Source of the DNA: Adineta ricciae
Lineage: Eukaryota; Rotifera; Eurotatoria; Adinetida; Adinetidae
Assembly (NCBI GenBank): GCA_905250025.1
Contig: CAJNOJ010000026.1
Span: 588,557-652,556, forward strand
Direction of reading: 5' to 3'
DNA: 64,000 nt
Numbering within the stretch: the stretch's first letter is position 1; each line of letters starts with the position of its first letter. Under the pieces are notes generated by a model that ran no database searches, was not told the origin of the DNA, and saw only the letters and a list, made by a program, of their open reading frames with translations. Both the position numbers and the translations under genes were made by a program. Positions 1 through 10,940 of this stretch are shown here, one piece after another.

Positions 1-907
1 GTATTTCTTCTGGAGAGTATTCTTCCTCCTCCTCTTCTTCGTCAGGTATGACTGCGGGAATTGTTTCACAAAATTTGGGTAACTTTAATATCAATTTCGG
101 CTTTCGCTGTGAACATGCTTGGCTGACACTCATCGAAGAAAGGTTATCCGTATCGGCTGTAGACGAATCTAATTGTTCAGTGGAGTTGCTTATTTGTTCA
201 TCGGTTGAATGATTCGAAGAATCAATACGGAAACCTAATTCTCGTTCGGTTAAACGTGAAAAGCATTCCAAACTACGGCGAAAACCAAGTATTTTATCTT
301 TGTTCATTAGTTTACTTCCAGTGGCTAGAAGTTTCTTTGCAGCTTGCCAGTAGATCGTATCAGGACGATTGTATTTCATTGCATTTTCACACATCAACTC
401 AAAATCTGCACGAAATTCGATGATATTATAATAATCATCCTGACTGATTTTCCTTTTCATCGTCGAAAAATCCATTGGACGGGCAATTATTGTAGAATAA
501 CCAGGTGCAAACTAAATCCAAAGATTTATTCAAAGATACACCGATCAAGAGAAGAAAGAGAGACATTGACTCACTTGATCAGTGACTGGATACTGGAAAA
601 ACCCTTCTTTATCTTTTCGTGAAAGAGTCCTTAATAAATGATCGAGACATGCGTTTAAATTCGTGTTATCATCTTGATGAGATTTTGTAATAGATTTCGG
701 TGCACGTCGTGGCCGATCCGGGGCGAAATGACCATAGGAAAAGCTGGAGTCTAAATTGCTAGCTGTTGTTGCCTGATGTTGCTGAGACAATGAATCTTCT
801 TCGTATTCAGGCATACCAAGACCCGAATGATTCGATGAATCGTCATGGTCAATAATAGGGTGGCCACCAAGACTGAAGCGTGGTCGTTTGGTACCACGAC
901 GAAACAT
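1..907 (-). CDS. BRD7/BRD9-type bromodomain protein, 5' part
   Basis: Chromatin reader subunit of SWI/SNF remodelling complexes (BRD7 in PBAF, BRD9 in ncBAF). The ATG is at 907; exon 1 runs 907-575 and ends at a GTGAGT donor; exon 2 starts at 511 after TTTAG and stays open to the window edge, so the C-terminus is missing. The bromodomain begins about residue 86 (LDHLLRTLSRKDKEGFFQYP) and continues over the intron with FAPGYSTIIARPMDFSTMK. The acetyl-lysine-binding asparagine is present in NAMKYNRP. The N-terminus is basic (FRRGTKRPRF), and an acidic Glu run follows the domain, coded close to position 1. The FFQYPVTD/APGYS pattern is typical of BRD7/9 rather than BET proteins. BRD7 and BRD9 cannot be separated because the downstream domain lies outside the window. 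Confidence 0.88.
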
Positions 908-2679
908 TGGAATTGGAAGGATATTAACTACGTGTTATGTTGTTTTTTTATATCGGTTCCCAATAGGATATCGCTAGATCAATAATTGGAAGTGTGGTCG
1001 ATTGTTTGTTTGCAAGTTACGAGATCGATCAATTCATTCGAATTAAATTCAAATCAATGCAAAATTCTAACTAAAAAAATTAGCAAAATCAACGATCGTT
1101 GGAATGTTTTTTTTGGAAAAAAAACTTTTGTTTCTGTGTGGAAGATGGCGCTATGTGTCAGTGCACACCGAATGTTTATCTATAACTTCCATAGAAGGTT
1201 CCTGTGAAACTGATTAGAAGTCCATTTATTCATCGAGAACATTCCAATAGATTGTTTCTATGTCGCATAAGATAAGCAATTCGAGAATTCTTTCGAATAG
1301 TTCATAATAAAAATGTTCTTTAGATCGGTAATCATATACATAATGTCACAAAATCAAATTTCATTTCGTAGAAAGGTTATCATTGCTGACTATAAGAATA
1401 AATCTGAACTTTTCTAATACTGATTCTTACAAATTAACTTAGATCTAAAGAAAGGCAGAACATACACATGCAATTCATCTTTATCTATGCATACAAGCGA
1501 AACGGTAACGCATCATTCATCAAATAGGGGAAAAAAACAGTTGATTTTGGTAATTTGCAGGTAAGCGAAACACGAATACCGCATTTCGTTTCCCTTATCT
1601 CTTTAGTCTATCGTGGGCGGCGCTCTGTTCCAAAAGAAATATCAAATCGATATGTAGATTTCATTATATTTTTTTCCAAGCTAATGAAGATGAGCATAGT
1701 GATTTATGATCTGTGTCGTTCGTTTGATCGTACACACGATATGTTGATGTTTTGATCTCTATCATACATTCGATCAAAGAAAGATTTGTCAACTATATTC
1801 TAATCTAACGGATGCATATGAACAAGTGTATACTTGCCATGAAACTAGGTCAGCGTCTTCTCCTTCCCGCGTGACGTAAGTCAACTCATAAAAATGATGA
1901 TATCAAATTCTTTTCAAGGTTTGTCACCATGAGTTTCGCGTTTGATCTTTCGTCTTCTGTTCAATTTGATGTAATCAAGCAGTAACAACATAACACATGT
2001 CGAAATATTTCTACTTTGATTGAAATGTGTAACGACTCTTGACTAAAACGTGTTAATCGTCATCAAACTCGTCCCTGTTGTTATTATTTTCATTTCTCTG
2101 ATCGCTCTTGAGAATTTTCATACGTACAGATGTGTGTATATCAAAACAGATATTAGAAAAAATTACCATTTCAAACAGATACGAAATGATGCAGAAAGAA
2201 CATGAAATACAACACGGTAATTTCGATTAATTTGCACAAAAAGAGATCACAAGTCAAGATCATTTAATCAGTTTTCAATCTGTTGAACAATTCAACAAAT
2301 TGAGTGTCGGAAATTGTCAAGATCGTCCCCATCGTCATACCGGAACTTCCCATTTCTCTTTCCATGCAATGAAGTTAATAATAACGATAAACATTGTCTT
2401 TATGAATTTATGTTTAGCAATTAGACATTTTTTACGATGTATTTATATCGATGCGGCAAAGGAAATAAGAATTAGCCGTGCGAAAAATGGTTATTGCTAG
2501 TAATAGAAAAAAAAAACATAGATCGCACCTCCATGAGTGTGATTGGTGTTGAATATTATTTGAATATAAGAACGAATCAGAAGAGAAAGAATGTAAAGAG
2601 AAAAGAAACAACACGTATTTCGATCATTGTTATTTATTCGGTACGATTCAATTCGAATTATTTCTTTTTCTGAAGAATC
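908..2679. other. Intergenic, divergent promoter region
   Basis: This is the spacer between the bromodomain gene on the minus strand and the even-skipped locus on the plus strand. I see only short open frames without domain signatures or credible splice structure. A CRE/ATF-like TGACGTAA lies near 1872. The spacer is long for this gene-dense window, which would suit cis-regulatory DNA of a homeobox gene; that is inference. Confidence 0.4.
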
Positions 2680-2746
2680 ATGGGCATCTTCGAACAAAAC
2701 TATTATCAAGATACAACTGATGACTTGACTTTTGCAAATGACAATA
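2680..2746 (+). other. eve: Candidate alternative first exon of even-skipped
   Basis: An ATG at 2680 opens 22 codons (MGIFEQNYYQDTTDDLTFAN...) and ends after one extra base at a GTAAGT donor. The phase matches even-skipped exon 2 at 3984, exactly as for the proximal first exon at 3844-3928. Both first exons end in an acidic stretch finishing Asp-Asn (DDN and NDN). A pyrimidine-rich tract ending in AG lies just before the ATG. Splicing to 3984 would remove an intron of about 1.24 kb, far longer than other introns here. Transcript evidence is not available from the sequence. Confidence 0.5.
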
Positions 2747-3843
2747 GTAAGTTTCTTCGTTTTCTAACTTGACCTTTCCTCTCTTTCTCTTACTGTGCTG
2801 GTTGTGTCTTAAAAATAGTGCATCTCAATATTCACTACTAGAAAAGAGGTACTATTAGGAGAGTCTCAAACAGATGTCGATCTGTTAGATGAGACTTGTT
2901 CGTCGGTATCAATTGACAATAACATGTTCTCTAATAATAGACACTAATCGAGAAACTTCAAACTCTGTTATCACATCGCGCAATATCTTTGTTTCGCTCG
3001 TAAAAGCAAAAGACAAAACAATGCGCACTAGTAGAAAGACAATATTTATAGGGGATTGGTAATGTTAAGGAGATGTTCATTCTCGTGATAGAAATGCGAA
3101 AGATTTATTTAATCAATTGACACTTTTAATAAGCAGATGAAATTGAAAACGATTTGTTGAAATCGTTTTGTTCGACGAAGGGTCATGTGAAAACGTGTGA
3201 TTATCTATCATTGATTAACGACATTCAACATTTGTGACTGGCGGCCATGAGATGATGGTCATTTGAATGTGTAGATTTATTGACCCTCGAATATGTCGAA
3301 TGGACACATCTAAACATCGCGTGTCTCTGAACATATAGAGATGTTTTTATGAAAAGAGACACAAACGTTTGTTGAAAGGGCGGAGTAGTGATTAGATTTG
3401 TTATATGTAGCCAATTAGTTGTATCCGATCGAATATTTCTTTTTTTTTTCAAAATCATCAACGACATTTATGTCCGACTTAGTACGTCTTTCATATTTAT
3501 AAATTGTCTCATCCTGCAATTGTTCATGCAAAGTCTTATCTGTTTACATTCGTTCGAAGCTTTACGAGAAGAAGTAAATTGTTAATTATGCTTTTCATTG
3601 TTCACACCTCACGTTCATTCTATATTTAATGATATTAGCAATTATTTGCTCTCCATCTCTCTCTCTCTCCCTCTGAACAGTTATTGTTAATTTTTCTTTT
3701 GCGTTGATCTTAACCAATCGAATCACTTGCTTTAGTTTCTCTCTCCTATCATTACTCGATAGTGCGGAGGAGAAGAAGAGAAAAAAAGAGAGAAAGAGAG
3801 AAAGATTTCGTCTGCTATTGATAATCGAATCTTTCATTTGATA

Positions 3844-4718
3844 ATGTTAGGTAGTAGTAATCCATCGACATATCTATTAGCAAGTAGTTCGAGAATGTTT
3901 CACGATGAAATCTTTTCTGATGATAATGGTAAGGAGAAGGTCTTGTCAATAGAAATCCATTCTTATCCTATTCGAATTTTTAGACGAGTCCAACAATATG
4001 TCAAGTAATTTAATCAATTCGCATCATCACTCTCATACTAGTAATAATAATCATACGTCATCGAATCTGAACGATGATAACATTCGTCGATATCGAACAG
4101 CTTTTTCACGCGAACAACTAGCACGACTCGAAAAGGAATTTCTTCGAGAAAATTATGTTAGTCGACCAAGACGTTGTGAGTTGGCTGCAGAATTACAATT
4201 ACCAGAATCGACGATTAAAGTAAAAACTATTGATTAATTGATTGTCTACAAATACGAATGATGTTTCTTTCTCTCGATAGGTTTGGTTTCAAAATCGACG
4301 AATGAAAGATAAACGACAAAAACCCACTTTTCCTTGGCCAGGTTACCCTGGCGATCCATTTTCATACTTTTCCTATATGTATGCAGCTGCAGCATCAGGT
4401 TATGTTCCTCCACCTTCAACACAGTCAACTGGCACGCCAACTCTCCCTCCGATCAACCCATTGGCCGCCGCAGCTGCTCGGCTAGCAGCCACAAGAGTAC
4501 GATCTATTCCACCATCTCAAATACTCAACGGTTCAACTGACACAGCAAATTCATATTCGTCAGCTTCATCACCGACTTCTTCTAGTTCATCCCCCAAACA
4601 GAACCATCAACAACATTCGCCTTCGAAACCATCGATTAATTTTGCGCTGCCTGCAATGGGTCTTGCATCATTTATATCCAATTCAGTGAACGAATCACCT
4701 ACATCAACCAGCACATAA
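3844..4718 (+). CDS. eve: Even-skipped/Evx homeobox transcription factor
   Basis: DNA-binding developmental regulator of the Evx family, acting in the nucleus. There are three exons: 3844-3928, 3984-4219 and 4281-4718. A His/Ser/Asn-rich leader precedes the homeodomain, which starts [19 protein letters not shown] and includes [20 protein letters not shown]. The intron separates TIK from [13 protein letters not shown], that is, homeodomain residues 46 and 47. The residues [13 protein letters not shown] and the KDKRQ tail identify Evx/eve rather than Hox. The C-terminal part ([15 protein letters not shown], an Ala-rich [10 protein letters not shown] stretch, then Ser/Pro-rich) is usual for Evx. 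Length is about 252 residues. I did not see a C-terminal Groucho-type motif. The proximal ATG has no acceptor tract directly before it, unlike the upstream alternative. Confidence 0.95.
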
Positions 4719-5496
4719 CCACCAATATTAAGAGAAATATTCAGCTCAATGATTCTAATTCTTCTTGCGCACATTCTAGTCGAATAATGATTCTTCTTCT
4801 TCTTCTTTCTTCTTCATAATTCGATGGATTTTTTTTGTACAAAATATTGATTGGTTTTCTCTTTGTCTCGTGTTTTTGTTTTGTCTTTATATCCTTACAA
4901 ATAAAGCTTCCGTCATAGAATTTTCAATTACATACTTTTCTATTGATACAAAGCCTAGAGAATCTATTATTTCATTCGATCCTTTTCAACCTTAATTTTT
5001 ATATCCTCTTCTCTGATTATCAATGAAACATCCAACGGTTAAACTGTCGGCTTCGTTGATCGCATCATCACGTCATTTATCTTTTTAATATAAAATTCAT
5101 CATTTTTCCTCTATGCATCATTAGTCGATTGCTTGTTAATAACCATGTTCACTCTCTTCTCATGTAATAATCAATAAACTTCAGATACAATCCGATTGGA
5201 AAGAGAGGAAAAGGGATGAAAGATTCATCGTCTTATCAATCTTTCGTCTCAATCATTTTGCTAAATCACTTCGTATTAAAAACGAAAAAGAGACACATAG
5301 ATATATAAGACTAAAGGTGTGAATCGATAACAGAACAGGTCATAAAACAACAAGTATTCATTTCTCTTTGATGAATAGACTTCAAACAAGACAATAGAGA
5401 CACGAAATTTTTATGATATTTTCTTTTATTTATTATCATTATTATTCCCAATGATCATCGCACGAGACGACACGAAGACAACAACTTTCGTCGTCC
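4719..5496. other. 3' UTR/intergenic between convergent eve and SRP9
   Basis: No gene is visible here. A candidate poly(A) signal AATAAA for even-skipped lies at 4900-4905, about 180 nt after its stop. The rest is AT-rich sequence with short pyrimidine runs. Confidence 0.5.
4900..4905 (+). terminator. Poly(A) signal AATAAA, even-skipped
   Basis: Canonical hexamer in the 3' flank of even-skipped, preceded by T-rich sequence. It is the first perfect hexamer noticed after the stop codon. Confidence 0.55.
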
Positions 5497-5724
5497 TTAT
5501 GCTTCCTTTGATGCCATATGTCGTAAAAGACTTGCCATGAATTTTTCCATCTTTTTCACATCTTGCGCATATTTTGTTTTATATTGCAGACACGTATGAT
5601 TATCAGTGATGCGCATAAGAAGATTCTCATTGCGATATTTCAAACAAAGACGGCAAGCCAGTGGGTCATTCAGATACAGCCGTTCGGCTTGTTTAGCAAA
5701 TTCGTCCCACGAATGGATAAACAT
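5497..5724 (-). CDS. SRP9: Signal recognition particle 9 kDa protein
   Basis: Alu-domain subunit of the signal recognition particle; with SRP14 it binds SRP RNA and supports elongation arrest in the cytosol. The single-exon frame codes 75 residues, close to the family norm. Hallmarks are SWDEFAKQAERLYLNDP at the N-terminus, CLKYRNEN, the central TDNHTCLQYKT and the C-terminal AQDVKKMEKFMASLLRHMA. The start at 5724 is supported by alignment of M-x4-W to known SRP9 starts; the ATG follows directly after GTAGCTTCAG, which looks like a splice acceptor. It lies on the same strand, 302 nt downstream of the tropomyosin stop, so it could be the second gene of a shared transcript. Confidence 0.93.
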   Translation of the reverse strand: MFIHSWDEFAKQAERLYLNDPLACRLCLKYRNENLLMRITDNHTCLQYKTKYAQDVKKMEKFMASLLRHMASKEA

Positions 5725-6026
5725 CTGAAGCTACATATACAGAATTTACGTCTACTATCATGAACGTACAAAAACAAAGCAAAGAGGAGTCCTGTTTCTG
5801 AAGAACTAAAAAAAAACAAAAGAAAGATAATAATATGATTACTTTATTCAGAGTTAAAACGAAGCGAAATAGCACGCACACATGCACACACAAAAAGACA
5901 ATATATTGACAATTGGCGAACGGATATTGTACGCTAATAGTAATGCATGAAGAAGAGATCAGTCAGTATTCTGACATATAGCAGAGGAGATTCGATGCGT
6001 TGACATCGTGAATTTGCATATTTTGT

Positions 6027-7388
6027 TTAAAGTAATTGTAAATCCGAGAAACAACGCTCCATTTCATTTTGAAGAGTTTTAGAACGATCTCGTTCGCCTT
6101 GGAGTTCCTCTGAAAAAGATAAAGAAATGATGATTTCATCCGACTGATTTTCTATCATCCAAAAACAAATATTCTTATCATTAGCATTTCATTCATGCAC
6201 AATATAAGAGAACGAACCTTCGAGTAGATCCACTTCACGCTGTAGTCGTTGCACTTGTTTGGTAGAATATTCGGCGCGAGTTTCGGCCTAGACATGCAAC
6301 ACAGCAATTGAAAAATGCATGCATATGCGTAAAAAACAAACAAACAAACAAAACTTCGCACTCATTCTCGGTTTTACTACCTGCGAGGAACTCTACAACC
6401 TTTTGTAGATGATCTCGTTCATCGTAACTACGATCTAATCGTCGTTCAGCCTAGTTTCTTTCTGAGTGTACAGTTTCCGAACAAAAATCGATTTGTGGTG
6501 ACTTACATCTTTTAGATGTTGAGAGAGACGACGAATTTGATCTTCATAGGTTTGTTCTTTATTTTGAGCCTAGAAATATTTCAATAGAAGGGATATCGAT
6601 CGATAATTTCTTACACTTACATCATCAATTCGAGCTAAGAAAGATTTCAATTGATGGTGTAGATTTTTCATTTCATGTTCTAAATCTACACATTTCCTAG
6701 AAGAAGATTTTGAATGGAAATGAGTGAAGAATTTGTCGGTTATTCGTCTTACATTTCGGATCGTTTTGCGCGATCTTCCGCTTTTTCAAGTTCATTTTCT
6801 TGTATCAGTAATTTCCTTGCTACTTCGTCATATTTTTTATCTGACTCAGCTGCCAATGTACGTGCTTCTTTCAGTTGAATCTCTAACATTTCAGAACGAT
6901 CACTACCAAGATTTAATTGATTTTCCAACATTTTTCTTGTTCTAAATGGAGAAACAAATATATCAGAGAGAAGGGGAATCTTTAAAACGCACCGTTCTCG
7001 CTCATCAGCAGTATGCGATGCTTCATCCAGTTTATTTGTAGTTTGAACCAATCGTTCCTCTGTTCGTTCAAGTTGTTCTTCCAGTGAATGCAGTTTTCGT
7101 GTCAATTGACTTACGTCTGCTTCGGCCTAAATGAAGACAACGTTTGACAAAAAAAAAATCAAAGCAACATCTTCTACATACAACTTCTCGAGCGCGTTGT
7201 TCTTTCTCGTAATCTTTTCGTGAACGTTCTAGATCATCTTTAACCAGTTCGAGTTCATCTCGTAATTGTTGCATTTTTTTTCGCAGTGCATCGGCTGCAG
7301 CATTGTTAACCGCTGATCGTTGTAAGGTATTATTACCGGTATTTAAATTTGCATTGATTTGAGACGACGATGGAAGAAGACTTGACAT
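6027..7388 (-). CDS. Tropomyosin, short-type isoform with duplicated exon
   Basis: Coiled-coil actin-filament protein. Exons on the minus strand are 7388-7182, 7126-6993, 6941-6753, 6696-6621, 6569-6507, then either 6450-6381 or 6287-6218, and 6109-6027; the product is about 273 residues. Exon lengths 134, 189, 76, 63 and 70 equal vertebrate exons 3, 4+5 fused (118+71), 6, 7 and 8. The first exon has a Ser/Asn-rich leader and then ALRKKMQQLRDELELV, as in low-molecular-weight isoforms starting from exon 1b; no exon 1a/2 equivalent was found upstream. Family signatures are AEADVSQLTRKLHSLEEQLE, EIQLKEARTLAAESDKKYDE and the end ERCFSDLQLL. Two alternative exon-8 copies exist and are annotated separately. 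The start codon was chosen because the preceding bases do not continue the heptads. Confidence 0.93.
6218..6287 (-). other. Tropomyosin alternative exon 8, copy B
   Basis: This 70-nt exon codes AETRAEYSTKQVQRLQ, then REVDLLE, plus one base. It is the close match to the canonical AETRAEFAERSVTKLEK block of tropomyosins. Donor GTTCGT, acceptor ending TAG. Phases are identical to copy A. If both copies are included the frame shifts and reaches a TGA inside copy B after about 17 codons. Confidence 0.85.
6381..6450 (-). other. Tropomyosin alternative exon 8, copy A
   Basis: This 70-nt exon is bounded by an acceptor ending in TAG and a GTAGTA donor. It codes AERRLDRSYDERDHLQ, then KVVEFLA, plus one base. 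It is phase 0 at the start and phase 1 at the end. It shares A1, E2, R4, S8, L15, Q16, V19 and L22 with copy B and the same exon length. It is more divergent from known tropomyosins than copy B. Confidence 0.8.
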
Positions 7389-9119
7389 TGTTGCGATCAG
7401 AAGGAAAAACCTATTGATTCTTAGAACAATAATGCATCTAAAACATGGAATGAAGGAAGAAGATGAACGATTGATAAACAAGATTTATCTATTAACCAAT
7501 AGCTCTAAAACACTGTGGCGACCTCATATATGGAATATATTCCGACTTTACTAGGAGAAAAAGAGCAGAAATACTCAAGTAATATAGACTGAAAGAAATA
7601 TGAAGATAATTACCGGTTACATCGCAAGATAAATATTAAATCAAAACGTTAATCAATATTTATATTAGACAGCGTGTCTGTCGATTGTATTGTAAATTAG
7701 AAGCAGTATAGGCTGGTATTAGTGCAATATTGAAGTTTCAATCAATTACTTTTTCGGTGTGAACATAGATTTTCGAGTTACATAATGATACACTTACGTC
7801 GAGTAACAACAAGATGATTGTAGAGAGAAAATAAACCTAATAAGCTTACGAACGCTTCGTTGAAATTTTAACAAATACGCACTGTCCGTTTGAGTAGAGA
7901 AGAAAATGATAAAGTCAACGAAAAGAGAAAGAGTCAAATTGTGTTTAACTTGGAATCATCATCATGATCATTACTAACACTGTTGTCTCAGCGAAAGAGG
8001 AGAAGGAGAAGAAAAATTGAACCCGAACGATCAAGTTATAATCACTGTTAGGTCGACAAATGCAGGGGGCACGCAAGCAACTGACTCTTCGTATACGCAT
8101 CTAGCTATCGATTGTTTTGGTCGTTGTCCTTCCGTTCGTTTTTCTCTCCTTTTCTCCTGCACATCAACCATTACTACCACACAAGCGGTAAAAGGGCTGT
8201 AAGAGCACATATAGAAATTAGCCCTTTTATTATCGACAGTAAAGAGAAGAGAAAGAAAGAAAGACGCACGATGTCGGCGTGAGTCAATGACCGGCCAATG
8301 GTACTGGACAATTGCCTTCACTACGTACGTTCTTCGTTTACTACTGACGACAAGACATGGAGAAAGAGAGACAACTTATAAGCAATAAATTGAGTGTATA
8401 CAATCGAGCTGACTACTTCTTAAGTTTATAGGCGTAGAAATTTGTAATCATCATCATCATTGTATGTGTTCAAAGCAACAGTGAAATATTGGACACAGAC
8501 ATCTACACTTGTATTCAATACGATTACATTACTTCGATATCATTCGATTGCAGATATAAACCTGTTATTATATTCATCACTTATCCACAGATATGAAATT
8601 GGATGAGAAGTAAAGAATAAACTTAAAATTCCACTTTATATGTATACACACGCATGTTCAAATGCAATAAACTAATTGAGACGATAAAACATCTTGAATT
8701 TAAGCAACAAAATGCGCGACAGACTTCTTTGTCAAGAAGATGATCATTTGCATAAATACGTTTATTGTATACTGGCGAGGATAAAGAAAGAAAAGAAGCC
8801 AAATAAAATCAGCTGTTCAATAAAAGAACAAATGAAAAGAATTTAACACGATCATCGTAAAATATTATCCTTATCTCAAGACATCAACCAGATTATATGC
8901 AGATCATTTCTTCCCAAGAAGATTTACGGAGAAATCAACAGAAAAAAAACGAACTGATCAAGTTTAGAAATACAATTTGATTCGCTTGTATTTATCAGGG
9001 TTCTTTTTTTCTCAAAGGTTAAATGAAAAGATACCTTTTTCTCATTGATCAAAAGGTTGAAACCCCTGAAGATCTAATACAAATGAACTATGTAATCCGG
9101 TCGAATCCAATTCAACAAA
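7389..9119. other. Intergenic, divergent promoter region
   Basis: Spacer between the tropomyosin start (minus) and the protease start (plus). Open frames such as those near 8017-8321 on both strands have no recognisable domain or splice logic. Upstream tropomyosin exons for a long isoform were looked for and not seen. Confidence 0.4.
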
Positions 9120-10858
9120 ATGATGATTTCATTATCCGGTGGTAAGATCGATTATTTATCCATCTTCCGAATGATTTCTATCGTATCGAACTATTTAGGC
9201 AAAGCCTTTACATTGATGATGGTCATACTAATCGACCATATTCGTTGTATCACTCCAATGAACTGTCCTTTAATACGTAGTTTTGCTGATAATAGTGGCA
9301 TACTCGTTGTAAATAAAAGCGTTCTAATGTCAATGAAGACACCTGTACATTGTCAATGGCTAGTGGCCAGTTCAAACCAACAAGTAACGAAGATTTAGAT
9401 GATTTACAGATTTTCAGAATGAATATCTCGGAATTTTATAGAAGATTTTCGTCGAATTTGACTATTTATATATTCCAATCTCAATGAAAGAATATTTTCA
9501 TACAGGTTGTCATCGTGGATCGGTTAATTTATGGACAATTGGATTACAACACGAAAAACTTGAAATATGTGGTGATCGACAGAATCTTCGTATTGGTGGA
9601 ATTGGAAGAATGCTAATGATTGCGCTACACATTCTCGATCCAAGTCTAGAGGTTGATTTTCAAATGAAATATTACTTAAAACACACTGCGCGTAAGTTAT
9701 TAGTAAATTTAATCGATCCTGGATGAAATTGAGAGTGATTTTTAGCGTTATTAACTACTATGTCAAGTATCTTGAAATCCACGATTGTACCTGCGCAAAA
9801 GCCGTTCAATGCTCGAACATCGTTATTCTCCGAATGTGGCCTGACATGGACCAACGGTAATGAATATTATCGGGAAATCTCAAGTCGTATCGTCGGTGGT
9901 CGACAAGCAATACCACACAGTCATCCATGGCAAGTTCTTCTCAACATTCGCGGCCATTATTGCGGAGGTGAGATTGACGTACCTTTCTGCATGAGATTTC
10001 TCTAAGCTTTGAAGAAATCTTTCAGGAAGTATTCTCAATGCCAGATGGCTCGTCACTGCTGCCCACTGTGTTAATGGGTATGTGAGAAACAAAAGCAAAC
10101 ATGGTCAAAGAGTATTTATGTCACTTTAGATCAAATCCAGAAAGTTTATTAGCAGAATTCGGGATGCATGATCGACATCGAAGAGGACCATGGCGAGTTG
10201 CGAGAACTATCAAACAAATTCTTATCGTATGTATTTCACACGATAATATCCACGTATTTTACTCTTTTTATCGCCATAGTATCCACTATACAGTGGTAAA
10301 TTGACGAGATGGATGCATGACATTGCTTTACTTCGTTTAACAGAACCATTAGTATTCAATCCATTCATTCGATCTATTTGTTTACCATCCAAAGATGATA
10401 TTATTCAATACGGCGAACGAACACTTGTTACTGGATGGGGTGCAACTCAAGGTAGACTTTGTCTAATCGTTTGAAGTGAGTTAAATTTAATATAAGGGTT
10501 TATTTCAAAAAGGTACGGGAGATTATCGATATTTGCGCGAAGTTGAAGTGCCCATTCAATCGAATGACCGTTGTCGATTAAATGCCGTTAGTTGGGAAAC
10601 AAATCTCTGCGCGGGTCTATGTGAAAATGGAACATGCGATGCTTGTCAAGTAAATTTCAATGATCAAACATAAATTTGCCAAGAATCTGTATATGTGTAT
10701 ATGTTTAGGGCGATTCAGGTGGACCCATGGTTTTACATCGTCATAATCGATGGTATCTAGTTGGTTTAATTTCTTGGGGATTTAGTTGTTCGGGTTTAGG
10801 CACTTATACAAAAGTTTCTTATTATTCTGATTGGATTTCTAAAATCATTTCCTATTGA
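9120..10858 (+). CDS. CUB-trypsin secreted serine protease (S1 family)
   Basis: Predicted secreted trypsin-like endopeptidase with an N-terminal CUB-like domain. Exons: 9120-9141, 9199-9383, 9442-9691, 9746-9967, 10026-10077, 10130-10226, 10280-10451, 10513-10649, 10709-10858. The first intron is 57 nt, in frame and without stops, so its removal is inferred from its GTAAG...TTTAG ends; removal leaves a signal-peptide-like start with FTLMMVILI. The CUB-like part begins [13 protein letters not shown] and contains HCQWLVASS and the later [10 protein letters not shown]. The activation site is SSR/IVGG. The triad is H in TAAHC, D in MHDIALLRL and S in GDSGGP. Asp six residues before the serine (DACQGDS) and the SWG/G pocket predict cleavage after Arg/Lys. 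The substrate is unknown. Confidence 0.88.
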
Positions 10859-10940
10859 CATAATTTTATGTATCAAAATATTAAAATATTCGAAAAAATT
10901 GAAAAAATCGAAGTATGAAAAAAGCAGGAAACAGCACCAT

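Noticed and set aside
8017..8321. Overlapping open frames on both strands as upstream tropomyosin exons or a small gene
   Set aside because: None shows the heptad pattern or the MDAIKKKM-type start of long tropomyosin isoforms.
9024..9141. ATG frame starting at 9024 (MKRYLFLIDQKVETPED) as the protease N-terminus
   Set aside because: Its frame does not match the CUB frame after splicing at 9142/9199 and runs into a stop near 9284; the frame from 9120 matches and gives a signal-like start.
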